Of a stretch of 63,989 bases of DNA, positions 24,431 to 36,712 are shown one piece after another. The stretch's first letter is position 1; the number at the start of each line of letters is the position of its first letter. This DNA comes from Tubiluchus corallicola (lineage: Eukaryota; Priapulida; Priapulimorpha; Priapulimorphida; Tubiluchidae): assembly GCA_030141605.1 (NCBI GenBank), contig JAQGDQ010001086.1:1-63989 (forward strand), given 5' to 3'. The notes below the pieces were generated by a model that searched no databases, was not told where the DNA came from, and worked only from the letters and a program-made list of their open reading frames with translations. The position numbers and the translations under genes are program-made.

Positions 24431-25264
24431 TAGGGATGAGCATCGACTGTTTGAATTCGATTCAAATGAGTTTTTATATAGCTTTTATTCGAAAGTACCG
24501 TCAACCTTGGATATAAGGGACACCTCCAGACCGGAAAAAATCGTCCCTTATAGCCAAAGTTGAGTCAGACTGAGGGTGTATCTAGACCTGTACTTTTACA
24601 AATATTTTTTATGGATTATTGCTACACATTCAGTGCAAACGGTATGTACGAAGCTGCTTCCGTGATGCGAGATGTATGTGACCGCGGAAACCAAGCTGTT
24701 CGAAGGCCGAGTTTGCGAAAAATCGAGGTTAAAAATCAATCAATTTTGGTTTGATCACAGTCCTCATATGCAAGGTAATTTCCCTGGGTTTCTCTTATGC
24801 GGGACAGAAGATATCTTCCCTTGTAACCGAAAGTGTCTTATATCCGAGTACCTTATATACAAAGATTTTTATATAGGAAAAACGTCACGAAAATTCGGGA
24901 CCGGTATTGGTGGTCCCTTATAAGCGAATGTCTCTTATAAGCGAGTACCTTATACCCGAGATTGACTGTAATTTATTTAGCGATCAATTACTTCAGTTAT
25001 AGAGAATCTTCATCATTAAAATGTTTGAAACATCATGCAATTAGCGTAATTTAGCTGTGATTTCTACTGATTTTACTGCAGAACAAAATCGACTGACATC
25101 TTTGTAAAACCGTTTTTTATTGGCGATTCGAACGCTTGTTTGAAAATTTTTTTCAAACTCATTTCGGATTCCAAATTCTGAATTTCGGGTGGATTCGAAT
25201 TCGAAAGTCACAAATTCGATTCGAATCGAATTCGCCTTCTAGTACAGAATGTTCACGCCTAATG
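24431..25264. mobile_element. hAT-like element (GAGCATCGAA family) with a nested MITE
   Basis: It starts TAGGGATGAGCATCGACTG and ends AGAATGTTCACGCCTA. Flanking 8-mers ATGTACAT and ATGCATAT agree at 6 of 8 positions. TTCGAATTCGAAT-type motifs lie at both ends. The TA-type MITE at 24496-24968 is inserted within it. Confidence 0.55.
24496..24968. mobile_element. TA-type MITE (mariner/pogo-like), complete
   Basis: Left end CCGTCAACCTTGGATATAAG; right end, complemented, CAGTCAATCTCGGGTATAAG. Both lie next to TA dinucleotides. Subterminal TTATAAGCGA-type motifs are repeated. It has no coding region and is nested in the 24431 element. Confidence 0.7.
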
Positions 25265-25502
25265 CATATTTATTCATTTTAATGTCAGTGTACCTTGTAT
25301 AAATAAATTTGTAAATAAACAATGCATTTTCAGGACTTGTGGTTGTTAGCAACCGCCGTTGCCTTGATTCTGCCTAGTAGTTAAGTGAAGTGTGAACCTG
25401 GCCTTAGATGTGCGGCATGTTAACTTCATGATAAATAAAATGTCCACTGAATTCAAGTTCTTATGACTGTTTCGGCATTGTATCTCTCTAACAGTAATTG
25501 TT

Positions 25503-25703
25503 GTTGGCATCCTTCTGTCTCGGAAGACAATAGAGTGTGCGCCAACAGCTATTGATCACATTGATGGAGCTGCAGCATCGACTGTGGCTGAGCAGTCCGA
25601 TCCTTGAACCACTGGAGTGGCCTGTCCAGGGTGCACGCCTGGGCAAGGTGTATGGAGACATACAGACAACAGGAAACCCCTCTCTTCCTCCCTGGTGTAG
25701 TCC
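25503..25703 (-). mobile_element. 5S-SINE body fragment
   Basis: TTGGCATCCTTCTGTCTCGG through CTCTTCCTCCCTGGTGTAGT matches the distal body of the element at 7720-8199. The 5S head and half of the body are missing, consistent with 5' truncation. Confidence 0.75.
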
Positions 25704-25794
25704 TGTACTTCGTACTCTCCATTCATCATGACATATGATAAGATTCAAAGCTCTAAAATTCAAAGCTAAATTAACACTTCATACCCGCCATTCA

Positions 25795-26112
25795 TCACAA
25801 CGTCTCTAGAGTTTCAAATTTTGCAGGAAAATCGTTCATCAGCAAAATACCCTTGTCTCTGTTCACGTCCAACTCCTCAATAAAGTCGAACCAGTAAATG
25901 ACCAGTCCAGAACCGAACCGGTTCCAGTAGCTCCAGTACTGGTCCTTCAAGTAAGCGTTGTGGTTTTCTTCGTCTCCGAATGAAGCTTTGCTCTCCAGCC
26001 AGTTCACTACGCGTCCATCTACGGCTATCGGAACCTCCAGCTTGAAATCCGGCGTCTTATCGTAACCGTCCTCCCGCATTTTGTCTTCCGTGATAAAGCC
26101 AATGTCGTTTTT
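25795..26112 (-). CDS. CDIN1: CDIN1 (C15orf41-like) exon 3, nuclease core
   Basis: Predicted PD-(D/E)xK-type nuclease that in mammals partners Codanin-1 and is mutated in congenital dyserythropoietic anaemia type I. This exon encodes 105 residues after the acceptor CTTTTTTGCAG|AAAAACG. Visible core: GYDKTPDF (catalytic Asp), ESKASFGDE (E-x-K) and [19 protein letters not shown], all close to the human protein as I know it. It ends [11 protein letters not shown] and TAA. Joined to 29497-29616 and 31257-31655 it gives 278 aa, against about 281 in human. All joins are phase 0. The gene is complete and shows no disabling change. Confidence 0.93.
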   Translation of the reverse strand, partial: KNDIGFITEDKMREDGYDKTPDFKLEVPIAVDGRVVNWLESKASFGDEENHNAYLKDQYWSYWNRFGSGLVIYWFDFIEELDVNRDKGILLMNDFPAKFETLETL

Positions 26113-26245
26113 CTGCAAAAAAGAGAAAATATTGAAAAAAAAAACACCCGTGTAAATTTGCAACACGCGTAGATAAATAACTGTTCACTTTTTAAACCAC
26201 ATCCAGGGCACGTACTTTTCAAAAATGCAGGACATTACTCTAAAA

Positions 26246-26653
26246 GTATGTTGACACTAGGCAGAGGAGCTGCACAAGCAGCCAACGGCTAGAGGGCGGC
26301 GGAGGTAAAGTGACCCAACGGCCATGTGTAGAGGAGTAAACCTTCCAAATCAGGAGTGGAGCCCCGAAGGTGGACCAGTGCAGCATGCTCGCTGACTCCG
26401 GCAGCTCCTGCAGCCAACATGGTGCCAAACGTATCGCTCTGCTTTCCTTTGGACTACACCAGGGAGGAAGAGAGGAGGTTCCTGCGGTCTGGGCAACTCA
26501 GGATCTCCATACACCTTGCCCAGGCGTGTGCCATGGAGAGGTTCAAGGATCGCACTGCTCAGCCACAGCTGATGCTGCAGCTCCATCAATGTGATCAATA
26601 ACTGACTCTCTTGGCGCACACTCCATTGTCTTCTGAGACAGAAGGATGCCAAC
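26246..26653 (+). mobile_element. 5S-SINE body copy with target-site duplication
   Basis: It begins GTATGTTGACACTAGGCAG (no 5S head) and ends AAGGATGCCAAC. It is flanked by CATTACTCTAAAA (26233-26245) and CATTATTCTAAAA (26654-26666), 12 of 13 identical. It sits in CDIN1 intron 2. Confidence 0.85.
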
Positions 26654-27042
26654 CATTATTCTAAAAAAATATAGGCCATTTTTTTGAAAAAAAAAAAAAA
26701 ATATAGGACGTTTTTCCATAAAAACGAAAGTTTCTAACCTTACACTACAGCGATTTTCAAAATTTCTGTGCAAATTCAAATGATTTTTCCTACATGTAAC
26801 CACACAATGAGAAAACCACCTCCGTAAAAACATACATACTTCGCGACGCACAACTGTTATTTACATTCATTAAAATGCACAAATCATGAAGATATGTACT
26901 TTTAATATCTAATTGTGGTTATGCGCGCCAAAGGCGCACGAAAAATATCAATAACATTCTGATTTCATTGAGAATTCGTGATTTTATAGCAATTATAGGA
27001 CATAACCCCAAAATATAGGAATTATAGGACGAGTATGAGCCT

Positions 27043-27044
27043 TA

Positions 27045-27086
<42 letters not shown>

Positions 27087-28262
27087 TTATTGAATATTTA
27101 AAATGCATTTTACATATTTAAAATATTAACACATAAATACTACGTACACAATAGGCAGTTATAAATAAAACTAAAATCGTAATGCATGTATATAAAAATC
27201 AGCAGTAATTAAATCCATAACTCCATATTGAATTTTTAATTAATTAAAAAAGCTTCTCTATAAAAATAAGCATCACAAATAACAATTCTTTCCCCCGCTA
27301 ATGCTGTTGGTCTGCCGAGTTTGACCGCGTTGGCTTTAAACTTGACGAGATGATGCAAATGTTTAGATAGATGGATGGACGGACGGACGCACACATTAAA
27401 GTCGTTAGAGAAAACACATACAGCCTAATAGCAAATTGACCGAAGAAGGAGGCAGGGAAAAACTTTGGACAAAGCAGCTCTTTCATGGCACATGAATTAT
27501 GAATTTATTCCACAGCAACTCGAACATACATACAAATGGATATTACATTGAAAAAAATAAACTACGCGAGTTACTGTGAGGAGGAGGAAGGAGCATTGAG
27601 CTTTCGAGTCCTCCTCCAGATAAGTGGAACAATTGACAATTAACATTACATCGTATTTTCATCAGTTATCTAAACGAGTTACTGTGAGGAGAAGGAAGGA
27701 GCATTGAGCTTTCGAGTCCTCCTCCAGATAAGTGAAACAATTGACAATTAACATTACATAGTATTTTCATCAGTTATCTAAACGAGTTACTGTGAGGAGG
27801 AGGAAGGAGCATTGAGCTTTCGAGTCCTCCTCCAGATAAGTGGAACAATTGACAATTAACATTACATTTTCATCAGTTATCTAAACGAGTTACTGTGAGG
27901 AGGAAGGAGCATTGAGCTTTCGAGTCCTCCTCCAGATAAGTGAAACAATTGACAATTAACATTACATAGTATTTTCATGAGTTATAACGTACATTAGAAC
28001 AAAATAAGTTTGGTTAGTAACTTAAGATCAGGATGAGTAAAATTGTGAGTTAATTATACAGTTGTAGTAAGTAATTCTTTGATGCTTTTTTAAATGGATA
28101 AAGATTAAGAGTTTTCATTTCACATGGAATTGATGACCATATTTTAACAGCATTATATTTTGATGACTGTTTCATTATATTTGTTTTTGGAAGAGGGAGT
28201 ACACAGTTTCCGACTGAATATCTTGTGTAATGATCATGTTGATTTGAAACTGGACTAAAGTA
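27043..28262 (-). mobile_element. 5'-truncated LINE with minisatellite in its 3' UTR (family 3)
   Basis: On the minus strand, 28262-28050 encodes an RT C-terminus (YTRYSVGNCVLPLPKTNIMK, then AVKIWSSIPCEMKTL, then PFKKASKNYLLQLYN and stop). About 1 kb of 3' UTR follows, ending CAATAAATTATTATT with an (ATT)n tail at 27047-27086. Its 5' side abuts the 26-bp array. It lies within CDIN1 intron 2, in the same orientation as the gene. Confidence 0.7.
27545..27990. repeat. about 119-bp minisatellite, 4 units
   Basis: Units contain ACGAGTTACTGTGAGGAGG, AGCATTGAGCTTTCGAGTCC and GACAATTAACATTACAT. GAGGAGG and GGACTCGAAAG/CCTCCTCC form an imperfect inverted repeat. The third and fourth units carry small deletions. 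Confidence 0.9.
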
Positions 28263-28267
28263 TGACA

Positions 28268-29447
28268 TCCCCTCCCCACACACAGTCACAAACACACCTC
28301 CCCACACACAGTCACAAACACACCTTCCCACACACTGTCACAAACACACCTTCCCACACACAGTCACAAACACACCTTCCCACACACAGTCACAAACACA
28401 CCTTCCCACATACAGTCACAAACACACCTCCCCACACACAGTCACAAACACGCCTTCCCACACACAGTCACAAACACACCTTCCCACACACAGTCACAAA
28501 CACACCTCCCCACGCACAGTCACAAACACACCTTCCCACGCACAGTCACAAACACACCTCCCCACACACAGTCACAAACACACCTCCCCACACACAGTCA
28601 CAAACACACCTCCCCCCACACACAGTCACAAACACACCTCCCCACACACAGTCACAAACACACCTCCCCACACACAGTCACAAACACACCTCCCCACACA
28701 CAGTCACAAACACACCTCCCCACACACAGTCACAAATGCACCTCCCCACACAGTCACAAACACACCTTCCCACACACAGTCACAAACACACCTCCCCCCA
28801 CACACAGTCACAAACACACCTCCCCACACACAGTCACAAACACACCTCCCCACACACAGTCACAAACACACCTCCCCACACACAGTCACAAACACACCTC
28901 CCCACACACAGTCACAAACACACCTTCCCACACACAGTCACAAACACACCTCCCCACACACAGTCACAAACACACCTCCCCACACACAGTCACAAACACA
29001 CCTCCCCACACACAGTCACAAACACACCTCCCCACACACAGTCACAAACACACCTTCCCACACACAGTCACAAACACACCTCCCCCCACACACAGTCACA
29101 AACACACCTCCCCACACACAGTCACAAACACACCTCCCCACACACAGTCACAAACACACCTCCCCACACACAGTCACAAACACACCTCCCCACACACAGT
29201 CACAAATGCACCTCCCCACACAGTCACAAACACACCTTCCCACACACAGTCACAAACACACCTCCCCCCACACACAGTCACAAACACACCTCCCCACACA
29301 CAGTCACAAACACACCTCCCCCCACACACAGTCACAAACACACCTCCCCACACACAGTCACAAACACACCTCCCCACACACAGTCACAAATGCACCTCCC
29401 CACACACAGTCACAAACACACCTTCCCACACACAGTCACAAACACAC
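28268..29447. repeat. 26-bp minisatellite, about 45 units
   Basis: Units of CCTCCCCACACACAGTCACA + AACACA. Variants are CCTTCCC, CCTCCCCCC (+2), a GCAC change and a shorter CACACAGTC unit. A block of about 10 units including the AATGCACC variant occurs twice (about 28600-28800 and 29060-29270), implying segmental duplication inside the array. It ends about 50 bp from CDIN1 exon 2. No frame meets a stop, so it mimics a 452-residue protein. Confidence 0.95.
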
Positions 29448-29496
29448 GGAGTCTCTGCTTCTTCCACAGAGGTCTCCATGAAATAACAAAACCAAC

Positions 29497-29616
29497 CTCA
29501 AGTAGCTGCTGCAGCTTGAACTCATGCTCGAAGCCGACGGAACGACGAGCGGCGTCGACTAGAGGACCAAAATATTCGTCTTCAACGATGCACAGCTGTA
29601 CCTCACGGGCAAGAAC
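29497..29616 (-). CDS. CDIN1: CDIN1 exon 2
   Basis: 40 codons: VLAREVQLCIVEDEYFGPLV, then DAARRSVGFEHEFKLQQLLE. YxGPLVD and GFEHE match the central part of human CDIN1. The acceptor is GTCTCTTAG|GTT and the donor is GAG|GTTGGT (minus strand), a weak donor. Both sides are phase 0. The large CACACA array lies about 50 bp past the donor. Confidence 0.9.
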
Positions 29617-29695
29617 CTAAGAGACAAAATTTAAAATCAGCGATCATTACTCGACTGTGAGTTGTATGGAAGCGTATGACATGTTAGCGGGTTCA

Positions 29696-29963
29696 ACCAG
29701 ACGGTTTAGTCTAGTGGTAATGTGTCTGCTTTCCGTCGGGGAGGTCGTGAGTTCGAGCCAGGGGCCGGGTCATACCAAAGACTTTTAAAATGGTACCTCC
29801 TGTTGCCCTGCCTGACGCGTGGTATTTAGGGTAAGAGTGGGGTAATAATAATCTCTGTTATGTAGTTGCAGGTTGTTATTTACAGTCGGCAATAATAGCT
29901 CTTTGAGCTAATGTTAACTGTTGACCCAAAAGCCGACTTTAAATAAAGATTATTATTATTATA
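29696..29963 (+). mobile_element. tRNA-derived SINE copy
   Basis: The head has an A box TAGTCTAGTGG (29707-29717) and a B box GTTCGAGCC (29751-29759). The body runs GCCCTGCCTGACGCGTGGT to GCCGACTTTAAATAAAGATT with an (ATT)n tail. This is the most intact of three copies. It lies in CDIN1 intron 1. Confidence 0.85.
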
Positions 29964-30303
29964 TAACTCTCGACTGAGTCATAACAAAGATTTGAAAAAT
30001 GGTACCGCTTGGTCTTCAACCAAGCACGCGAGTTTGTCGAAGTAATAATGATAATCGGAACCAACTGGAAATAAGTATTGAGTTACTTAATGTGTCATCC
30101 TTCGGCTATGTCCTAAACAAAATTTTTATTAGTACTAGTAGTAAAGCCAGGCTTTCATGGGGCTTGCGACTTCCGCAACTACCTGAAAAGTCTAACAGTA
30201 GCCAAATATGCTCCAAAAGTTCCCCAAATAGTTGCAAAATATTCGTTAGTGTTCCAAATTGTCACCAGAAGGTTGCCGGCTTCCACAAAAAATGTGAAAA
30301 TGT

Positions 30304-30892
30304 TTGAAGGAAGACGGGATGATTTTTCATATGTTACCCCGTTTTCGAGTTCGACAAAAAGTATACATTTGAACACAATTAACACTGCAAAATCGTTTCT
30401 GATGATTAAATAATAAATTAAAAACTCATTTAATGGCAGGCGATCCCAACTATTGATGACATCACAAACTAACAATAATTTTCAACAGCAAAAATATTTC
30501 ACAAGCGTGTTGCACGTGTTTGTGAAAGTGAAAATTGACGTATGGTGCTACTGTAAGATATTCAGTGTGTTGTACTAAACTAGGGAAGTTTTTACATAAA
30601 AATTCGAATTTCAAATTTACCGCCCTCGAACTAAAACTATAAACATCATAAACTAACACATCTGGACTACGAGGTACAGCACCTGTTTTTTGTGCAATGT
30701 ATTTCCGAAATACAGGCACGTCTAACTAGCACATTGCAAACTGCACGTAATAGCTAAGAACTAGTGGCGCTTGTGTTTGTGTGGTAAAAATTCCCTCAAG
30801 TATGTCATTTTTAAAGAAACTGTATGTTTTCTTTCAATATTTCAAAAGAGTATATTGCTTTGACGCATAGATTGGGTCCGGTTTTGCTTTAA
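30304..30892. mobile_element. Kolobok-like MITE, copy 2
   Basis: Left TTGAAGGAAGACGGGATGAT (TTAA decayed to TTGA); right GGGTCCGGTTTTGCTTTAA. The interior is about 80% similar to 56960-57554. It lies in CDIN1 intron 1. Confidence 0.65.
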
Positions 30893-31256
30893 AGTTTTTC
30901 CCTGGTGTCAAATTGCCGTAAAACTATCTGAACATGAGCCAAACACAATTATGCAAACTTGTCGCTAATTAGTCGTGACGGTCAGCAGCTAATTATTGGC
31001 TTTTAAATTTTTTCCCGTCAGCAAATGAGTGTTGATAATGTTGTTAGTATTCTGTAAACGAGAAATCTCCTAACCGTGTGCTGTTGTTTTCAAAATGCTG
31101 TACATCAATTTCAACTAAGAAATTTTTCACATTTGAAAACGGATAAGTGTGCACGCACCTTAAGCAATCACATTCAAAATGCGTTCAAGCGGAACACGCT
31201 ATTTTTCAAACAGTAAAATAAAGAGAAACATAAACAAATAGTGATAAACATTGTAC

Positions 31257-31655
31257 CGGGTGACCGATGGCAGCAGGATTCTTCATCAGCCGAGAAATCT
31301 GACTCTTAGATCTCGGTTTCTCGATGTCGGTGGTCACCAGGTGTCGTTCTAGCACCAGCCGAGCCAGCGAAGCCGGCGACATGTGCAGCTTGTCGGCACA
31401 CTCGATTAAAAATCCAGCTGGCTTCGTCTCCCTCGCGCACTCTTGAAACATTTTGTAGTATCTGTCCAACGATTCGACGGAGTGGTGTTTTGCATACGAA
31501 CTTTTCATGTGTCGTTGGTAGGATTGCGACGCAATGCTGTACAGCGTGTTTCGGCAAATGTTAGGGTACTTAGCTTGCAGGACATTTACACAATTTCCAC
31601 TCCAGTGCATCGCGACAACTTCCTGATGAATTTGTTGGTATAGCAATCTCTTCAT
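31257..31655 (-). CDS. CDIN1: CDIN1 exon 1 with start codon
   Basis: 133 codons from ATG (31655) to the donor CACCCG|GTACAA, phase 0. The N-terminus MKRLLYQQIHQEVVAMHWSG aligns in position with the start of human CDIN1. YSIASQSYQRHMKSSYAKHH and the LARLVLERHL...SK...I..LMKNP region match the N-terminal helical part of the family. Another in-frame ATG lies 63 bp upstream, but the chosen one fits the family start better. No TATA-like promoter was evident upstream. Confidence 0.9.
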
Positions 31656-31883
31656 ATTGTTCACAGAGCATAGACAAGCTAAATTATAACGTGTCGTATT
31701 TGCATCATTAGCACACACTTAATTAGAAACAGGGCCAGAATGCATTGCAGTAACTGTAACCATATTCGCGAAATGTCATTTGTCGTTGTGCATCGCTGAC
31801 ACACCACTTTTGTGCAACACAGCTGGTAGTAATCGTTAAAGAATGTTTGATTGGGTTAATGTCCTAAAAAGAAACAAGAATGT

Positions 31884-32400
31884 ACATAGACGTAGAACAT
31901 TTATTTTCTCCAATTAGTTTAAGATCAACAGTTTTTTCTTAAATATTAAGTAATTATAATCATGGAGCAGGGCAGGGAAGGACAATAGGGTCATCTAGTC
32001 TCCTGCCCTATCTCATAAATAGATTAGTATATTAAAAATTAACGGTGATGCTTCAGATAACAAAAACAAAAACAAATAAGAAAAAATAATAAAAACGGTA
32101 TTTATATAAATGATACATATTATCAAAAAAGAACTGAAAACAAAAAATAATAAAGTTAGATACCAAAAATCTAAACAAAACAATACAATTATTCAGTAAT
32201 TAGGATTATTATATGTAGTAGTTTCAAATGGGGTCTTATTAACAGGGGAATTTGACCAAGGTTAGTGAGTAAAGTTAAAAACTGAGAATATGGAAAGAAA
32301 AAACAAGCATAAAAAAGCGTAATATAGAAAAATTTATGAGAAAAAGTAAGCGAGCAACAATAGGAGATGAGGAGAAAAAAGAAAAGAAAGGTATGGAAAG
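31884..32400 (-). mobile_element. LINE-like 3' UTR fragment (family 2), copy 2
   Basis: Matches 8780-9330 through GAACATTTATTTTCTCCAAT, CATGGAGCAGGGCAGGGAAG and GGGGAATTTGACCAAGG. It carries only one or two units of the hexamer tail that is expanded in the first copy. Confidence 0.6.
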
Positions 32401-34325
32401 AAAAAAATGTCATGAATACTTTCCCAAATTAGCTGTCAACTAATGATATCCTGACTAGGCCAGAATTTTACGGCGCCTCCTTTCGTTACCTGTACGGGAC
32501 CTATAATTGGTAAAATAAACCGCAATGGTTTATAAAAACTCTGGTAATCACAGTCATTATTAATTAATGAAATAAGTACAATTCCACAGCAATCGTTATC
32601 TAATGATTAATTTGAAACTTCTTCAACTTCAAGACTGTTTTTTAAATGACTTTAGGTGCATGTATGTATGAATATAGATTTGTGTACAAACATGTATACG
32701 ATTAAGCATCCAAAATCGAGCTAATCACCATTCCATTTACAGATCAACTTCAGTTCTGCTAAACTTTTCAGGTCGAGTATATTATAGAAACTCTTATTTT
32801 TATTTGTGCTTTTAGCTAGTTTAAAATCTAGTTTGTTTTAAGCAATTTTTTGTACTTATAAAGTTTTGACTTTTCGTTTTTACATATCTGCTATCATTGC
32901 TAACAGAAATTTTGCTATCATTATATTATAAACGTTCACTAATAATAAACGATTTTCTCACGCAACTTCGCTTTTTAATGTATCTCACCTAAAAACTAAA
33001 CGAAATGTACTATCTTACTACTAGTAATGTATATGTGAAATTAGAACAGAAATACAAGCCATTCCAATCAGCAGATAACTGAAGTTTTTCTCTTAGGGTA
33101 ATATCCATTTAGTTGGATATTAAGAAATGCACTCTCTTTTTAAAACAAATAAATGAAAGCAAAACAAATTTCGGTGCTGCTAAATTCTAAGAAAACCAAT
33201 ACATAGTACTCATTTGTTTAACAATCATGCAGGCCGCCACCTTGAATCAAAGTATACGCAATACTTGAATAAAAAACTTTCACGGGATGGCGGTGCACCG
33301 CCGACTGTTTGGGTCAGACATAGTGGAACGCCTAACAGCCTTGTGCGTACCTGATTGAATATATTTTTATTAATAAAAATTTTAATCACCGTGGCTGAAC
33401 CGTAAGAATATTATTGCTAGCATTTTAAGTCGTCCTATTATAATATATTATATTGAGCTGCCGTGAATGTGAATGCTGTCTATTCATAACGGAGACAGAA
33501 TGGATGACACTGCAGCCTAAATAATACTGCATGTTTTTGATTTGGCTAATCAGACGTCTCCGCTAAAACAAAATTCGAGTTATTGAATTGAATTGACCAT
33601 TTATTATTATGCACAACTGCACTTTCTTAAGTAAGAACAATCCGCTTACTCAAATTTAATGTCGAGCCTGGAAAGAAGACTTTACCGATCCGTTTGCAGC
33701 AAAGCCTGTCAACAGAGCCGGAAGAGGCACATTGTATTAAATAATACCGACCACTGACAAGGATCTACAATAGACCTTCCCTTTTTATAAGCTCAGGTGT
33801 GCACGTGTCTGGTAGCCTGTACTAGCACAGTCTAGAACAAGATCACAATACGTGTCTGTTCCAGATAAAGCCAAGTTCACATTCACTGGGTCCACTGTAT
33901 TCTTTTGGCAGTGTTAAATGTTATTTCTTTAATTTCAATTTTATTAATTTAATTTTAATTTTGATACGAGTCAACTCCAGCCGTAAGTACCATATACACT
34001 TATTTATTTATGTATTTTGAATGGTACAGTATTTTCTATACAGTACAAGTGTGAATAAGATTTCTAAACTAGAACATAAAAAACGCAATGTTCTTTATGG
34101 TGTCAATGATTACATGTTTTGTTCCAGATGTTTTCACCCTATTGGGCCTCGCCAAATGAAAAAAAATACAGGTAAAAACTCAAAGCAGTATGTACTGGTA
34201 CAAAACAAGAACATTAACAGCAAAAAAAATAGTAACTAAAAATAATGTAGTGCAGGTGCTTGGGTGGCCGACTCTACACAACGTCTACCTTCATTCCAAA
34301 GTATGGCATGGTAACCAAACTAGTG
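32401..34325. other. intergenic, no gene seen
   Basis: AT-rich. ATTGAATTGAATTGACC at about 33585 resembles a complemented LINE tail. No coding similarity was recognised; short frames here (for example 34021-34239) lack family features. Confidence 0.4.
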
Positions 34326-34825
34326 TTACATGTCACCCCTAAAAGTACCAGTAGTCAAAACCTAAGTCTTCTAAATTATTCTTCTACAAATATTTTGATT
34401 CTTATTGGCTGAATCTCCACACCTTTTGCTTTCAACCAATCAGGTTCCATTTCGGCTCAATCTCCGACATGTGCACTAGTTTGGGGAAGGTTATAAAGGG
34501 CGGGTAAAAACCAGCTGTACTTTGGAGCTACAGTGGTAGTCGGGTAGTGCAGAGTTGGTGGTTCTTGTGCTTGTGTTTCCTCCATCAGACTTAGGGCTTA
34601 GAGCTCTCCTACTACCCGCTATATGGCAAGTTGGGTAACAGTCTCTCTACTTTATTTCTTTCTCCTGTTTTTCTTTTTTTGTTTAAAATCTGGTTGCAGT
34701 TAGTTTAGGCCTTGTAATATTTAAATCTCTTTCCAGTTAAATAGTCGGCATTACTTAATTCAGTTTTGGTTAATTGTGGTTATGTGGGAATCATTATTAG
34801 GCTGCTGAGCCTCCGTAACTACAGG
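34326..34825 (+). promoter_or_regulatory. promoter-like block, possible solo LTR
   Basis: TGTTACATGTCACC at the left, a TATA-like GGTTATAAAGGGCGGG near 34490, and CCGTAACTACA at the right give TG...CA ends about 500 bp apart. I found no flanking duplication, primer-binding site or second copy, so this is weak. Confidence 0.25.
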
Positions 34826-34983
34826 CCTGAACCACCCCCGAGTGGTGAGGTGCCATCAACAGTTCAATATTAATAAATTAGAGATTCGAAATACAATAAG
34901 TTTGAAAAAGTGTAAAGAGGCCTGCATTAGAAGAAAAGCCCAGAACTACACAATCGCTCTCGCCACAACAAAAAAATTAATTA

Positions 34984-35239
34984 ATAATAACAGTAATAGT
35001 AATAGTAATAGTAATAGTAATAGTAATAGTAATAGTAATAGTAATAGTAATAGTAATAGTAATAGTAATAGTAATAGTAATAGTAATAGTAATAGTAATA
35101 GTAATAGTAATAGTAATAGTAATAGTAATAGTAATAGTAATAGTAATAGTAATAGTAATAGTAATAGTAATAGTAATAGTAATAGTAATAGTAATAGTAA
35201 TAGTAATAGTAATAGTAATAGTAATAGTAATAGTAATAA
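34984..35239. repeat. (AGTAAT)n microsatellite, about 42 units
   Basis: Almost perfect AGTAAT hexamers directly attached to the 3' end of the inverted tRNA-SINE at 35240-35482. It derives from that element's (ATT)n tail. Poly-Asn-Ser and poly-Tyr frames are artefacts. Confidence 0.95.
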
Positions 35240-35482
35240 TCTTTATTTAAAGTTGGCTTTTGTGTCAACAATTAACATTAGCTCAAACAGCTATTATCGC
35301 CAAATGTAAATAACAACCTACAACTACATAACAGAGACTATTATTACCCCACTTTTACACTAAATACCACGTGTCGGGCAGGGTACCATTTTAAAGTCTT
35401 TGGTATGACCCAGCCGCTGGTTCGAACTCGCGACCTCTCAGACGAAAAGCAGACGCATTATAACTAGACTAAACCGTCTGGT
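35240..35482 (-). mobile_element. tRNA-derived SINE copy
   Basis: Complement of the 29696 family, from GACCAGACGGTTTAGTCTAG (right) to AAATAAAGATTATT (left). It has a B-box-like GTTCGAACC and an 8-bp internal deletion (GCAACAGC) relative to the 3843 copy. Confidence 0.8.
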
Positions 35483-35689
35483 CAAAAGTAAAGTAAAAAA
35501 GAATAAACATAGAGTGAAATTTATGTAATGTAAAGCATGTTTCTGTTAATTGTGCCATGTCAAATGTATATATAGTGTAAAATATATCATGTAAAATTTA
35601 AAGTACTTTTTTAATATTCTTTTGTAAAAATATTTTAATATGATGTTTGTAAATATGTTCATTTATTGTATATAATTAGATCTTAGTTT

Positions 35690-35834
35690 TGCACTTTAGT
35701 TTTTTTAGTCTGCACTGGACGCATTTGTCTTGAACAGTGTTGTTATCTTAACATTACGCTGAGGCTTACTCAATTTTATTATAATGTGTCAACCATTTTA
35801 ATAACAAATAAAGAATTAATAATAATAATAAACA
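35690..35834 (+). mobile_element. LINE 3' UTR end (family 1)
   Basis: CACTTTAGTTT...TGCACTGGACGCATTTGTCTT through AACAAATAAAGAATTAATAA matches the end of 7206-7675, with an (AAT)n tail instead of (TA)n. Confidence 0.5.
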
Positions 35835-36104
35835 GTGCAGCAGTAATTTTCGAGACATTTTGTTCAGACTAAGACACGTAGATCGTGGACCGTGTATCTA
35901 TGACCTGGTGGAGCAACAAAAGCTTGCTTGAACATTTATTAACCCACTTTGAACTTGATACATCAGTCGAATTTTAATTTCTAAATTTATGAGGCAACTG
36001 AAAATGGGTATTCATTGTCCTGAGAGTGTTGGACGTGGTCAGTTTGACCTTTATATGTTCCACTGACGCGTCGCTGATTGGCACAGTTACCATACAGTGC
36101 AAAA

Positions 36105-36240
36105 CTATTGTAACTATTATCATAGTTTCATGCAAAACTATTGTAACTGTTATCATAGTTTCATGCAAAACTATTGTAACTGTTATCATAGTTTCATGCA
36201 AAACTATTGTAACTATTAGCATAGTTTCATGCAAAACTTC
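36105..36240. repeat. 33-bp minisatellite, 4 units
   Basis: AACTATTGTAACTGTTATCA + TAGTTTCATGCAA, with a period divisible by three, so both strands stay open in one frame. No protein is inferred. Confidence 0.9.
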
Positions 36241-36384
36241 TTCTTCATTGACTAATATAGGTTCTGCAAACCTGGGGAACGTGGTAGAATAGCGTGCATT
36301 GCTTTGTATATATATGTACAAAGAAACTATATAGTTATCATACGTTTTTTATTGATATCTCAAAAATAGTTCGAGCTTATAAAG

Positions 36385-36712
<328 letters not shown>

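Noticed and set aside
26356-26652. Overlapping 74-102-codon frames near 26400
   Set aside because: They lie wholly within the 5S-SINE body; similar frames in the other copies are broken by indels.
28262-29620. 452-codon open frame on the + strand rich in HTQSQTHLP
   Set aside because: It is the 26-bp CACACA array read through in rotating frames; it even runs antisense over CDIN1 exon 2.
29696-29770. Functional tRNA gene
   Set aside because: Only A and B boxes are recognisable, the stems do not close well, and the same head is fused to a shared body in three copies, so it is a SINE.
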